Assembly: GCA_964443245.1 (NCBI GenBank)
Contig: CAYUEG010000184.1
Span: 1 to 5,815 of the forward strand
Origin: CANJDH01 sp964443245
GTDB lineage: Bacteria; Pseudomonadota; Gammaproteobacteria; Burkholderiales; JAEUOS01
DNA length: 5,815 nucleotides
Direction of reading: 5' to 3'
Both the position numbers and the translations under genes were made by a program. The notes beneath the pieces are model-generated. The model was not told the DNA's origin. It was given only the letters and a program-made list of their open reading frames with translations, and ran no database searches. This document shows, one piece after another, positions 1 to 5,422 of this stretch. How positions within the stretch are numbered: the first letter of the stretch is position 1; each line of letters opens with the position of its first letter.

Positions 1-817
1 TGTCACACAGGGCCTGACGCTGGCTCAATGCCGATGCGCCATCGGCCGCGCTGGCGCGTGCCAATGCAGCACTCGCTGGCGACTGCAATCCCGCATTGGC
101 CGCAATGCCGACCAGCCGCGCGGTTTCCGCGCGCGAGGCCGCGTCAGCCCTTGCCAGATCGGTCTGCATCTCGCAGAAGCGGTAGTTGGCGTAGGCATTT
201 GCCACTTCCGCCGCCAGGGCCACCCGCGCGTCATGCCATGCCGCCAGGTTCGCATCGAGCTGCGCCCGAGCCGATTCACGCTGCCGCGCCAGGCCACCAA
301 AGAGGTCGATCTCCCAGCTGCTTTGCAGGCCCACCGTGGCCTGGGTGCGCTGCACCGCCGGCCCACCGAAGCTGAACGCGGAGCGGTTTGCACCGGCATT
401 CGCTTCCAGCGCAGGATTGCCAGCAGCACCAGCGGCCACTGCATCGGCGCGCGCCCGTTCGATGCGTGCGGCCGCCTGCACCAGGCTGGCACTGGCGGCC
501 TGGGCGGCGTCGATCAGCTGCGTCAATGCCGGGTCGTTGAACTGCTGCCACCACGCGGTAAGCGCGCTGGCCGAGCCGCCGTGGGCCACCCCGGCGTTCA
601 GCAACGCTGGCGGGGCGGCGGTCCCGGGGGTGCCAGCCGGTGCCGCCGGCAGGTTCCATTGCGCTGGTTGCCCCTCGGGCTTGCGGTAGTCCGGCCCCAG
701 GGTGGCAAGAAGGCCCTGCGTCATGGCACAGCCACTGAGCAGCACGGCCGCGGCCAGACCGGTCAGCGCGCGCTTTGCAGAATGGGCCAACCCGCCGGAA
801 GCGTCGGTCAGCGCCAT
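1..817 (-). CDS. NodT-family RND-type efflux outer-membrane lipoprotein, partial (3' end beyond the left edge)
   Basis: This is the outer-membrane channel subunit of a tripartite efflux pump (TolC/OprM/NodT type), which would pass substrates from an inner-membrane pump and adaptor to the outside. The frame is open for 272 codons to the window edge, against roughly 450-500 residues usual for the family, so the C-terminal part is missing. The N-terminus has basic residues (K15, R16), a hydrophobic stretch and a lipobox LLSGC, giving a likely lipidated Cys30. Next come GPDYRKP (about 41-47) and WWQQFNDPAL (about 89-98), both characteristic of the family, then SSWEIDLFGGL (about 167-176) and the long Ala-rich helices of the periplasmic barrel. 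The ATG at 815-817 has GGAGG four bases upstream. It overlaps the end of the TetR gene by 10 bases, so translation is probably coupled. The pump and adaptor genes, if present, would lie off the left edge. The family call is firm; the substrate is unknown. Confidence 0.93.
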   Translation of the reverse strand, partial: MALTDASGGLAHSAKRALTGLAAAVLLSGCAMTQGLLATLGPDYRKPEGQPAQWNLPAAPAGTPGTAAPPALLNAGVAHGGSASALTAWWQQFNDPALTQLIDAAQAASASLVQAAARIERARADAVAAGAAGNPALEANAGANRSAFSFGGPAVQRTQATVGLQSSWEIDLFGGLARQRESARAQLDANLAAWHDARVALAAEVANAYANYRFCEMQTDLARADAASRAETARLVGIAANAGLQSPASAALARASAADGASALSQRQALCD

Positions 818-1479
818 AGGCCCTCCGCGCGCCGGCGTGCGCCCTCGGCATCGATCATCGCCGCTGCGTAGAACGCCAGGCGGGTGGCCAAAAGATCAAT
901 GGCTTCCGGGCTGGCAATCAGTTGCGGGGCCAGTACGTTGATGACTTCCTGGCCGACAAAGTAATGCACGGCCATGCCCACTACCGACACTGCCAGCCGT
1001 TTGACTTCCAGATCATCCGGGGACGTATCAAAGCGCCGGGCCAGCATCTTTACCAGCATTTCGTGCTGCGGCCTGATTTCGGAATCGATGACTTCGGTCC
1101 AGGCGCCGGTCGGCTCGATCATTTCCCGGAAGTGCAGTTTCATCACCATGCGCATCTCTTCGCCGCGCTTGAGCGGGGCGAGGAACGCGGTAAAGAATGC
1201 CTGGAGCGCCCGATCAAGCGGCTGATCGGGATCGATGTCGGCGCAAGCCTGGGCCGGCTGATCGCCACATGGTTCCGTAAAGGCAGCGCGATACAGCCCC
1301 GCCTTGTCGCCAAAATAATAGCGGATGGCTGAAATGTTGGCGCCCGCCGCATCCGCGATTTCGCGTGTGGAGGCACCTTCAAATCCTTTATCAGCAAAGA
1401 GTTTAAGAGCAGCAAGCACTAACTTCGTGCGAGGATGCTCGGCCGCCGGGTGAACGCCCGGCAACACTGCTACCATCAT
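808..1479 (-). CDS. TetR-type transcriptional repressor, CerR/CecR family
   Basis: This is a 223-residue DNA-binding regulator with a TetR N-terminal helix-turn-helix. The core runs from about residue 18 to 67, with TREIADAAGANISAIRYYF at 38-56 as the recognition region, followed by GDKAGLYRAAF. The C-terminal part (about 85-215) resembles the CerR/DUF1956 ligand-binding domain, with MKLHFREMIEPTGA at 113-126 and a VVGMAVHYF segment near 167. E. coli CecR, of the same family, controls a drug-export operon. Here the next gene encodes an outer-membrane efflux protein, so local control of efflux is the natural reading. The frame can be extended to a TTG at 1497, but AGGTGG at 1482-1487 sits 4 bases before the ATG at 1477-1479 and 7 before a second ATG at 1474-1476, so I prefer one of these. 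A promoter with two dyads lies just upstream and suggests autoregulation. The effector is unknown. Confidence 0.9.
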   Translation of the reverse strand: MMVAVLPGVHPAAEHPRTKLVLAALKLFADKGFEGASTREIADAAGANISAIRYYFGDKAGLYRAAFTEPCGDQPAQACADIDPDQPLDRALQAFFTAFLAPLKRGEEMRMVMKLHFREMIEPTGAWTEVIDSEIRPQHEMLVKMLARRFDTSPDDLEVKRLAVSVVGMAVHYFVGQEVINVLAPQLIASPEAIDLLATRLAFYAAAMIDAEGARRRAEGLWR

Positions 1480-1490
1480 GTCGCCACCTG

Positions 1491-1512
1491 ATTTCAATCG
1501 AATGATTCAAAT
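1491..1512. promoter_or_regulatory. Putative repressor operator, promoter-proximal dyad (O1)
   Basis: This is an imperfect 22-base dyad of the form ATTT-n-AATC-nnnn-GATT-n-AAAT. It contains TTCAATCG (1493-1500) facing the related TGATTCAA (1503-1510, 6 of 8 matches to CGATTGAA). It covers the end of the predicted -10 box and the expected transcription start of the TetR gene, just before its ribosome binding site. A bound TetR dimer here would block transcription. The symmetry is seen directly; the binding is inferred. Confidence 0.6.
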
Positions 1513-1539
1513 GTAAATCAATCGATTGAACTTGGTCAA
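1510..1539 (-). promoter_or_regulatory. Sigma-70-type promoter of the TetR-efflux operon
   Basis: Read on the minus strand, TTGACC (1534-1539, 5 of 6 to the -35 consensus) and TACATT (1510-1515, 4 of 6 to the -10 consensus) are separated by 18 bases. Transcription would start near 1503, giving a leader of about 25 bases before the TetR start codon. The AT-rich block stands out in this GC-rich window. Both predicted operator dyads overlap the promoter. Confidence 0.6.
1518..1529. promoter_or_regulatory. Putative repressor operator, spacer dyad (O2)
   Basis: This is a perfect 12-base palindrome, TCAATCGATTGA, sharing its half-site with the first dyad (TTCAATCG / CGATTGAA). It lies wholly inside the spacer between the -35 and -10 boxes of the TetR gene promoter. 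Its centre is 22 bases from the centre of the first dyad, about two helical turns, so two dimers could sit on the same face of the DNA. The likely ligand is the adjacent CerR-type protein. Confidence 0.62.
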
Positions 1540-1577
1540 CTACTTTTTGCGGCGCAGCAAATGTCCGACTATTCTCC

Positions 1578-1594
1578 GGCCCCACGTGCGGGCC
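1578..1594. other. Short GC-rich inverted repeat between the echA-like gene and the TetR promoter
   Basis: GGCCC (1578-1582) and GGGCC (1590-1594) could form a 5-bp stem with a 7-base loop containing CACGTG. It lies about 46 bases past the stop of the upstream minus-strand gene. There is no T-run after it on either strand, so it is not a canonical intrinsic terminator. It is either a weak pause or end signal, or chance. The same CCACGTGC octamer recurs at 1607-1614. Confidence 0.2.
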
Positions 1595-1639
1595 AGAAAG
1601 TGTGCGCCACGTGCCAGGGTCCCGGCTCAGCCCTGATCT

Positions 1640-2359
1640 TCAGCCCTTCCGCAAACCGGCCACGTAGGCCTCGATCCGGGCCTTCAAGCCCGGCCGGCTG
1701 GCAGAACGCACCAGCTCGGCCAGATCGCGGTCCGCCGCATCACGGCGGGTGAGGGCGCGAATGGCTGCCCCGGTTTCCCGATCCGCGAGTTGCGTGGCTA
1801 CCGGATTGCGCAGGGCATCAAAGGCCGCGGCTTCATGGACAGCCGTCACCAGGCCAGCCGCCAAGGCCTCTTTGGCCACCACATGGGCGCCATCCAGCAC
1901 CCAGCGGCGCGCATGGTCGGTGCCCACCCGTTCAGCCAGCCGGCGCGAACCCAACACGATGCCAAAACGCGCACCGGGAAACCGGAAGCTCGCATCGTCA
2001 CGCACCTGGCGCACCTCGCAGGCCGCGACCAGATCGGCGCCGGCCCCCCAGGCACGGCCGTGGGCGAGTGCCATCGTACGGATCGGCGCATGCCAAAGCG
2101 CCTGCAACAGCTGCTCGACGTGCACGAAGCGCTGCAGCAGGTCCGCTTCGCTGCTCTCGGCCAGGTTGGAAAGATCAAAGCCGGTACAAAAATGCGGCCC
2201 GTTGGCAGCCAGTACCAGGGTGTGGACATCCGGAGCGGCCAGGGCCGCATCGACTTCCCTGAGCAACGCCACCACCAGCGCGTCGGAGAGGGCGTTGCCG
2301 CGATCGGGCCGGTCGAGTGTCAGGGTGATCACACCGTTCTTGTTTGCAGTTTGCAGCAT
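1640..2359 (-). CDS. Enoyl-CoA hydratase/isomerase (crotonase) family protein with altered catalytic positions
   Basis: This is a 239-residue cytoplasmic crotonase-fold protein, slightly shorter than the usual 255-265. Members act on acyl-CoA thioesters and stabilise an enolate in an oxyanion hole. The N-terminal GVITLTLDRPDRGNALS (about 9-25) and HFCTGFDL (56-63, first oxyanion-hole strand) are typical. The helix motif GRAWGAGADLVAACEVR (101-117) is the second oxyanion element. By alignment in mind with rat crotonase, Glu144 falls on Asp109 and Glu164 falls on Gly129 (FRFPGARFG instead of the usual PE). The two hydratase acids are therefore not conserved, and plain hydratase activity is doubtful; an isomerase, hydrolase or other side branch is possible. 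The frame extends upstream to 2416, but AAGGGA five bases before the ATG at 2357-2359 and the family's N-terminus favour this start. It diverges from the Bug gene. No clear promoter was found. Confidence 0.85.
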   Translation of the reverse strand: MLQTANKNGVITLTLDRPDRGNALSDALVVALLREVDAALAAPDVHTLVLAANGPHFCTGFDLSNLAESSEADLLQRFVHVEQLLQALWHAPIRTMALAHGRAWGAGADLVAACEVRQVRDDASFRFPGARFGIVLGSRRLAERVGTDHARRWVLDGAHVVAKEALAAGLVTAVHEAAAFDALRNPVATQLADRETGAAIRALTRRDAADRDLAELVRSASRPGLKARIEAYVAGLRKG

Positions 2360-2399
2360 GCACTTCCCTTTGGTACGGTCGATTGGAGAGTGGGAGTCG

Positions 2400-2415
2400 T
2401 GAGCCTGATTGCTCA
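2400..2415. promoter_or_regulatory. Inverted repeat in the echA-like/Bug divergent intergenic region, possible operator
   Basis: TGAGC (2400-2404) and GCTCA (2411-2415) are 5-base inverted arms around six bases, in the 123-base region between the divergent starts and about 24 bases upstream of the Bug gene's -10 box. An activator or repressor site is possible. No regulator gene is adjacent, and arms this short can occur by chance. Confidence 0.25.
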
Positions 2416-2438
2416 AGCTCTCCGCCAGCGCCAGACTC

Positions 2439-2444
2439 TACAAT
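2439..2444 (+). promoter_or_regulatory. -10 box of the Bug solute-binding-protein gene
   Basis: TACAAT matches the -10 consensus at 5 of 6 positions and lies 38 bases before the chosen ATG, so transcription would start near 2451. No convincing -35 hexamer is found 16-19 bases upstream. The promoter may therefore depend on an activator, perhaps through the inverted repeat at 2400-2415. Confidence 0.45.
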
Positions 2445-2482
2445 GATGCTCTTCCCAGTACAAACCTTGCGGAGTGATTTGC

Positions 2483-3478
2483 ATGCCCACCTATAGCCGC
2501 CGTCGTTTTGCCTCCACACTCATGGCGCTGACCGGGGCGCAGCTGGCCGGCGTGCCTGGCCTGGTCCGCGCACAGCAGGCCTACCCGAACAAGGCTGTCA
2601 AGATGATCGCCCCATACCCGCCCGGAGGAGGGGTGGATACCGTGGCGCGCCTGATCGCCGAACGCCTTTCGGCCCGCATCGGACAAGCCATCACGATCGA
2701 GAACCGGCCCGGTGCAGGTGCGACGATCGGCGCGGACGCGCTGGCCAAGAGCCCGGCTGACGGCTACACCCTGATGCTCGGCAGCATTACCGACTACGCC
2801 ATCGCACCGCACGTGCACAAGAATCTGGGCTTCGACATGCGTCGGGATTTCATTCCGATCGTGGAGGTTGCCTTTGGCACCGTCGGGCTGGTGGTCAATG
2901 CCGATTTGCCGGCGAAGAACGTGCAGGAACTGATTGCCCTGGCCAAGGCCAAACCCGGCCAGCTCAGCTTTGCCTCGTCTGGCCTGGGCGGGCTGCAGCA
3001 TCTGAATGGCGAAATGTTCAAGCAGATGGCGGGCGTGGATCTTGTGCATGTGCCGTACAAGGGCACAGCGCAGTTCCTGCCGGACCTGATTGCGGGGCGT
3101 GTACCCATGTCGATCGACAGCATGCCGGCGCACCTGCCGCACATCAAGGCGGGCAAGATCCGCGCCCTTGCCGTCGCTACCCGCGCCCGCGTACCGATGC
3201 TGCCGGACGTGCCGACCATGGCCGAGGCGGGGCTGCCGGGCTACGAGACCGCGACCAACTACACCCTGTTCGCACCTGCCGGGACACCGCGCGACGCCGT
3301 CGCCCTGCTCAACCGCGAGACCAACGTCGTGCTGCAGCAGGCGGACGTCAAGGAAAAGCTGCTCGGCATGGGCATCATCACCATCGGGGGCACCACCGAG
3401 GCGGCGCAGGCGCGCGTACCGGCGGAGATGACCAAATGGGCCAACGTGATCAAGAACGGCAACATCAAGCTGGACTGA
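2483..3478 (+). CDS. Bug (TctC-like) tripartite tricarboxylate transporter family substrate-binding protein
   Basis: This is a 331-residue periplasmic solute-binding protein of the type used by tripartite tricarboxylate transporters, greatly expanded in Burkholderiales. The N-terminus has a twin-arginine motif, SRRRFAS (5-11), then a hydrophobic stretch and a likely cleavage after VRA (about residue 30), so Tat export is plausible. The mature part shows family landmarks in order: YPPGGGVD (45-52), ENRPGAGATIGADALA (73-88), PADGYTLMLG (91-100), VPYKG (190-194), the RALAVAT segment (227-233) and LPDVPTMAEAGLPGYE (240-255). The length is normal. GGAG at 2471-2474 is 8 bases before the ATG at 2483; the GTG at 2474 lies inside this site and is rejected. 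No TctA or TctB gene lies in the window, so it is an orphan. The ligand is probably a small carboxylate but cannot be read. Its last 14 bases overlap the convergent DUF559 gene. Confidence 0.95.
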   Translation: MPTYSRRRFASTLMALTGAQLAGVPGLVRAQQAYPNKAVKMIAPYPPGGGVDTVARLIAERLSARIGQAITIENRPGAGATIGADALAKSPADGYTLMLGSITDYAIAPHVHKNLGFDMRRDFIPIVEVAFGTVGLVVNADLPAKNVQELIALAKAKPGQLSFASSGLGGLQHLNGEMFKQMAGVDLVHVPYKGTAQFLPDLIAGRVPMSIDSMPAHLPHIKAGKIRALAVATRARVPMLPDVPTMAEAGLPGYETATNYTLFAPAGTPRDAVALLNRETNVVLQQADVKEKLLGMGIITIGGTTEAAQARVPAEMTKWANVIKNGNIKLD

Positions 3479-3974
3479 GCACGCCACCCGCAGGCAATCG
3501 CGAGACCAGGTAGCAAGCCATCGGTTCTCGCGCGCGATGGTGGCCGGAGCCGGTTTCCTCTAGCGAAGCGCGCCTTTGGGCAACCGTCGCGCGACGCCAG
3601 GCTCCCCTCAGGAGTTCCACCAGTTCGGCCTGATCGCCAAGAACCTGGGCGTTGGTCAATCGCAGCACCGTAATGCCTTGTGCCGCAAGGTCGGCCGTCT
3701 TGCGCACATCCTTGCGCCAGCGCGATTGCGCCCGGTGGTAGCCACCATCCACCTCGATGGCCAGCCGGATGGCAGGAAAGTAGAAATCCACCAGCCAGTC
3801 ACCGACGCGATACTCGCGCCGGAATGTACCGGACAACGCGCCATCCCCCAGCCGGTTCAGCGTGCGCTCCAGCGCTGCCTCCGCCAATGTGGGAGCCGAT
3901 CGCCGCGCTTCTGCCAGCGCATCCATCCTCGTGCTTTCCGGGGAGGAAAATTCTTCATCATGCACATCGCTCAT
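3465..3974 (-). CDS. DUF559 domain protein (Vsr/restriction-endonuclease-like fold)
   Basis: This is a 169-residue protein whose middle (about 30-125) matches the DUF559 pattern: L and E positions in an early helix, FRREYRVGDWLVDFYFP (51-67), LAIEVDGGYH (71-80), D89 and K92, then GITVLRLTNAQVL (100-112). The acidic residues D63, E74 and D76 and H80 fit a PD-(D/E)XK or Vsr-like nuclease core. The function of lone DUF559 proteins is not established. Residues after about 130 are Arg-rich, look unlike the domain and run into the 3' end of the Bug gene on the other strand. The ATG at 3972-3974 has no good ribosome binding site. An ATG at 3924-3926 (Met17) has GGAAAG seven bases upstream and would keep the domain, so the start is uncertain. 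TACCAT at 3981-3986, six bases before the first ATG, could even drive a leaderless message. The gene sits alone, opposed to both neighbours. Confidence 0.85.
   Translation of the reverse strand: MSDVHDEEFSSPESTRMDALAEARRSAPTLAEAALERTLNRLGDGALSGTFRREYRVGDWLVDFYFPAIRLAIEVDGGYHRAQSRWRKDVRKTADLAAQGITVLRLTNAQVLGDQAELVELLRGAWRRATVAQRRASLEETGSGHHRAREPMACYLVSRLPAGGVLSPA
3499..3532 (+). terminator. Weak stem-loop downstream of the Bug gene
   Basis: CGCGAGACC (3499-3507) can pair with GGTTCTCGCG (3523-3532), with one bulged base and a 15-base loop, starting 20 bases past the Bug stop. No T-run follows and the region also codes for the DUF559 tail on the other strand. It might help end Bug transcription or protect its 3' end, but chance in GC-rich DNA is a real alternative. 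Confidence 0.25.
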
Positions 3975-4021
3975 TTCCGGATGGTAGCGCGACGGCCGGT
4001 TCTGCGTCGGGAAAGCCGCAC

Positions 4022-4027
4022 TACAAT
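4022..4027 (+). promoter_or_regulatory. -10 box of the RraA-like/racemase-like gene pair
   Basis: TACAAT (5 of 6 to consensus) lies 33 bases upstream of the ATG at 4061, giving a start near 4034. The best upstream hexamer, TTCTGC at 4000-4005 (16-base spacer), is a poor -35. It lies in the 86-base region between this pair and the divergent DUF559 gene. The same TACAAT hexamer precedes the Bug gene. Confidence 0.45.
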
Positions 4028-4060
4028 CGGGTGTCTTCCACTCGTACGGACTACTTCAGC

Positions 4061-4732
4061 ATGGCCAACATCGGTTTTCGCATCCTGCCCGCCCCCAAAC
4101 GCGCTCCGGCATCCCTGATCAAGCAGTTCCACAACGTGGTGGTGGCGCACCTGTCCGATTGCATGAACCGCCTGCCGGGTGCTGACGGGCTTGACCCGAT
4201 GCACCGCGGCGATCACATGGTCGGCATTGCCCTCACGGTGCGCGTAGCGCCCGGGGATAACCTGATGGTGCACAAGGCAATCGATATCGCCCAGCCCGGC
4301 GACGTGATCGTGGTCGATGCCGGTGGTGATTTGTCTCAGGCGATCGTCGGCGAGATCATGACCACACTGGCTGCCAAGCGTGGTGTGGCAGGGATGGTGA
4401 TTGATGGGGCGATCCGTGACTCCGGGGCACTGGCCGCGGCGCGCTTCCCGGTATACGCCCGCGGCGTGACCCATCGCGGCCCCTACAAGAACGGCCCGGG
4501 CGAGATCAACGTGCCGGTCTCGATCGGCGGCATGGTGGTTTGCCCCGGCGATATCGTCGTTGGCGACGAAGACGGCGTGGTCGCCGTGCCGGTGGACATC
4601 GCTCCGATCGTGCTCAAGGCCGCCAAAGCCAAGGCCAAGGAAGAAGATGCCGTGTTGAAAGGCATCCGCAAGGGCAAGGTGGACCGCAGCTGGGTCGATG
4701 CCACGCTCAAGGCCAAGGGCTGTGATTTCTGA
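4061..4732 (+). CDS. RraA-like / 4-hydroxy-4-methyl-2-oxoglutarate (HMG) aldolase family protein
   Basis: This is a 223-residue cytoplasmic protein of the RraA superfamily, which includes class II HMG/CHA aldolases that cleave 4-carboxy-4-hydroxy-2-oxoacids and also act as oxaloacetate decarboxylases. Landmarks are APGDNLMVHKAI (63-74), AQPGDVIVVDAGGD (77-90), and RGVAGMVIDGAIRDSGAL (107-124), which holds the Arg119-Asp120 pair. Acidic Glu98 sits 20 residues before it, matching the D/E-X20-R-D metal and substrate motif of the aldolases. GDIVVGDEDGVVAVP (163-177) is the family's closing strand pair, and a charged Lys-rich helix ends the protein. An aldolase or decarboxylase is more likely than a true RNase E inhibitor, given the catabolic neighbours. 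The frame is open far upstream (to 3680), but the family N-terminus and the TACAAT box support the ATG at 4061. The ribosome binding site is weak (CGGA at 4047-4050). The racemase-like gene follows after 27 bases. Confidence 0.92.
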   Translation: MANIGFRILPAPKRAPASLIKQFHNVVVAHLSDCMNRLPGADGLDPMHRGDHMVGIALTVRVAPGDNLMVHKAIDIAQPGDVIVVDAGGDLSQAIVGEIMTTLAAKRGVAGMVIDGAIRDSGALAAARFPVYARGVTHRGPYKNGPGEINVPVSIGGMVVCPGDIVVGDEDGVVAVPVDIAPIVLKAAKAKAKEEDAVLKGIRKGKVDRSWVDATLKAKGCDF

Positions 4733-4759
4733 TCGCGCGCATCTCAATACCTCGCAAAG

Positions 4760-5416
4760 ATGCCGCGGATTTGCCTGATTCACGCCGTGCGGGTCGCGAT
4801 TGACCCGGTTGCCGAAGCCTTCGCGCGGCTGTGGCCGGAAGCTCAGTTGATGAACCTGCTGGACGATTCGCTTTCGATCGATCGCCAGCGTGACGGCATG
4901 CTGACGCCGGCGATGACGGCGCGGTTTCTGGCCCTCGGGCAATACGCGAAATCGGTTGGCGTCGACGGCATTCTCTTCACCTGCTCCGCATTCGGCCCGG
5001 CCATCGAGGCCGTCAAGCATGCGCTTGCCCCGATGCCGGTGCTCAAGCCGAACGAAGCCATGTTCGAGGAAGCGCTGGGGGCGGGCGCTCGCCTGGGGTT
5101 GCTCGCCTCGTTCGAGCCTTCGATTGCACCGATGGTGGAAGAATTCGCCGCACTGGCGAAGCAGCGTCAAAGCCATGCGCAACTGGTCACCGCCTGCGCA
5201 CCGGCGGCGATGCCGGCACTGAACCGGGGTGACGCGGCCGCCCATGACGCACTGCTGGCGCAGGAGGCGCTAACGCTCAAGGGCTGCGACGCCATCATGC
5301 TGGCGCAGTTTTCCACCGCACGGGCGCGTGATGCCGTGCATGCGGCTACTGGCGTTACCGTCATGACCAGCCCGGATTCGGCCGTGCGCGCCATGCGCCG
5401 CGCGCTCGGCGCCTGA
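4760..5416 (+). CDS. Asp/Glu/hydantoin racemase-superfamily protein lacking the second catalytic cysteine
   Basis: This is a 218-residue protein of the cofactor-independent Asp/Glu racemase superfamily, whose members include racemases, maleate isomerase and arylmalonate decarboxylase. The start MPRICLIHAV and the ARLWPEAQLMNLLDDSLS segment (22-39) are typical of a proteobacterial subgroup. The first catalytic loop, FTCSAFGPAIEA (73-84), has Cys75. The second, expected near LAQFSTARA (181-189), has no Cys; Gln183, Phe184 and Ser185 occupy the place. TSPDSAVRAMR (203-213) closes the domain. Classical two-base racemization needs both cysteines, so a lyase, isomerase or one-base reaction is possible. 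The gene lies 27 bases behind the RraA-like gene on the same strand and probably shares its promoter, pointing to the same carboxylic-acid pathway. There is no good ribosome binding site before the ATG at 4760, which may mean coupled or weak translation. The superfamily call is firm; the reaction is unknown. Confidence 0.9.
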   Translation: MPRICLIHAVRVAIDPVAEAFARLWPEAQLMNLLDDSLSIDRQRDGMLTPAMTARFLALGQYAKSVGVDGILFTCSAFGPAIEAVKHALAPMPVLKPNEAMFEEALGAGARLGLLASFEPSIAPMVEEFAALAKQRQSHAQLVTACAPAAMPALNRGDAAAHDALLAQEALTLKGCDAIMLAQFSTARARDAVHAATGVTVMTSPDSAVRAMRRALGA

Positions 5417-5422
5417 AGCGAC

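Noticed and set aside
233..871. Plus- and minus-strand open frames over the efflux gene
   Set aside because: Only the minus-strand frame from 817 to the left edge gives a lipobox and family motifs, so the others are shadows.
1627..1647. Direct repeat TCAGCCCT at the end of the crotonase gene
   Set aside because: Two 8-base copies 13 bases apart, one containing the stop codon, out of frame with each other and with no further structure. Probably chance.
1749..2446. Two plus-strand open frames of about 217 codons antisense to the crotonase gene
   Set aside because: Their compositions are low-complexity (Ser/Ala/Arg or Arg/Gln/His) without motifs, while the minus strand gives a clear crotonase fold.
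2438..3487. Long minus-strand open frame (349 codons) antisense to the Bug gene
   Set aside because: Its translation is rich in His, Arg and Gly with no recognisable domain, and it mirrors a clear Bug protein on the plus strand. It is a typical GC-rich shadow frame.
3680..4060. Extension of the RraA-like frame upstream of 4061
   Set aside because: The extra residues are Pro/Arg/Ala-rich, unlike the family, and overlap the DUF559 gene and the TACAAT box. The ATG at 4061 matches the family's N-terminus.
3971..5245. Long minus-strand open frame (424 codons) antisense to the RraA-like and racemase-like genes
   Set aside because: It spans two well-supported genes on the other strand and has a His/Arg-rich composition with no domain. 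This is a codon-bias artefact.
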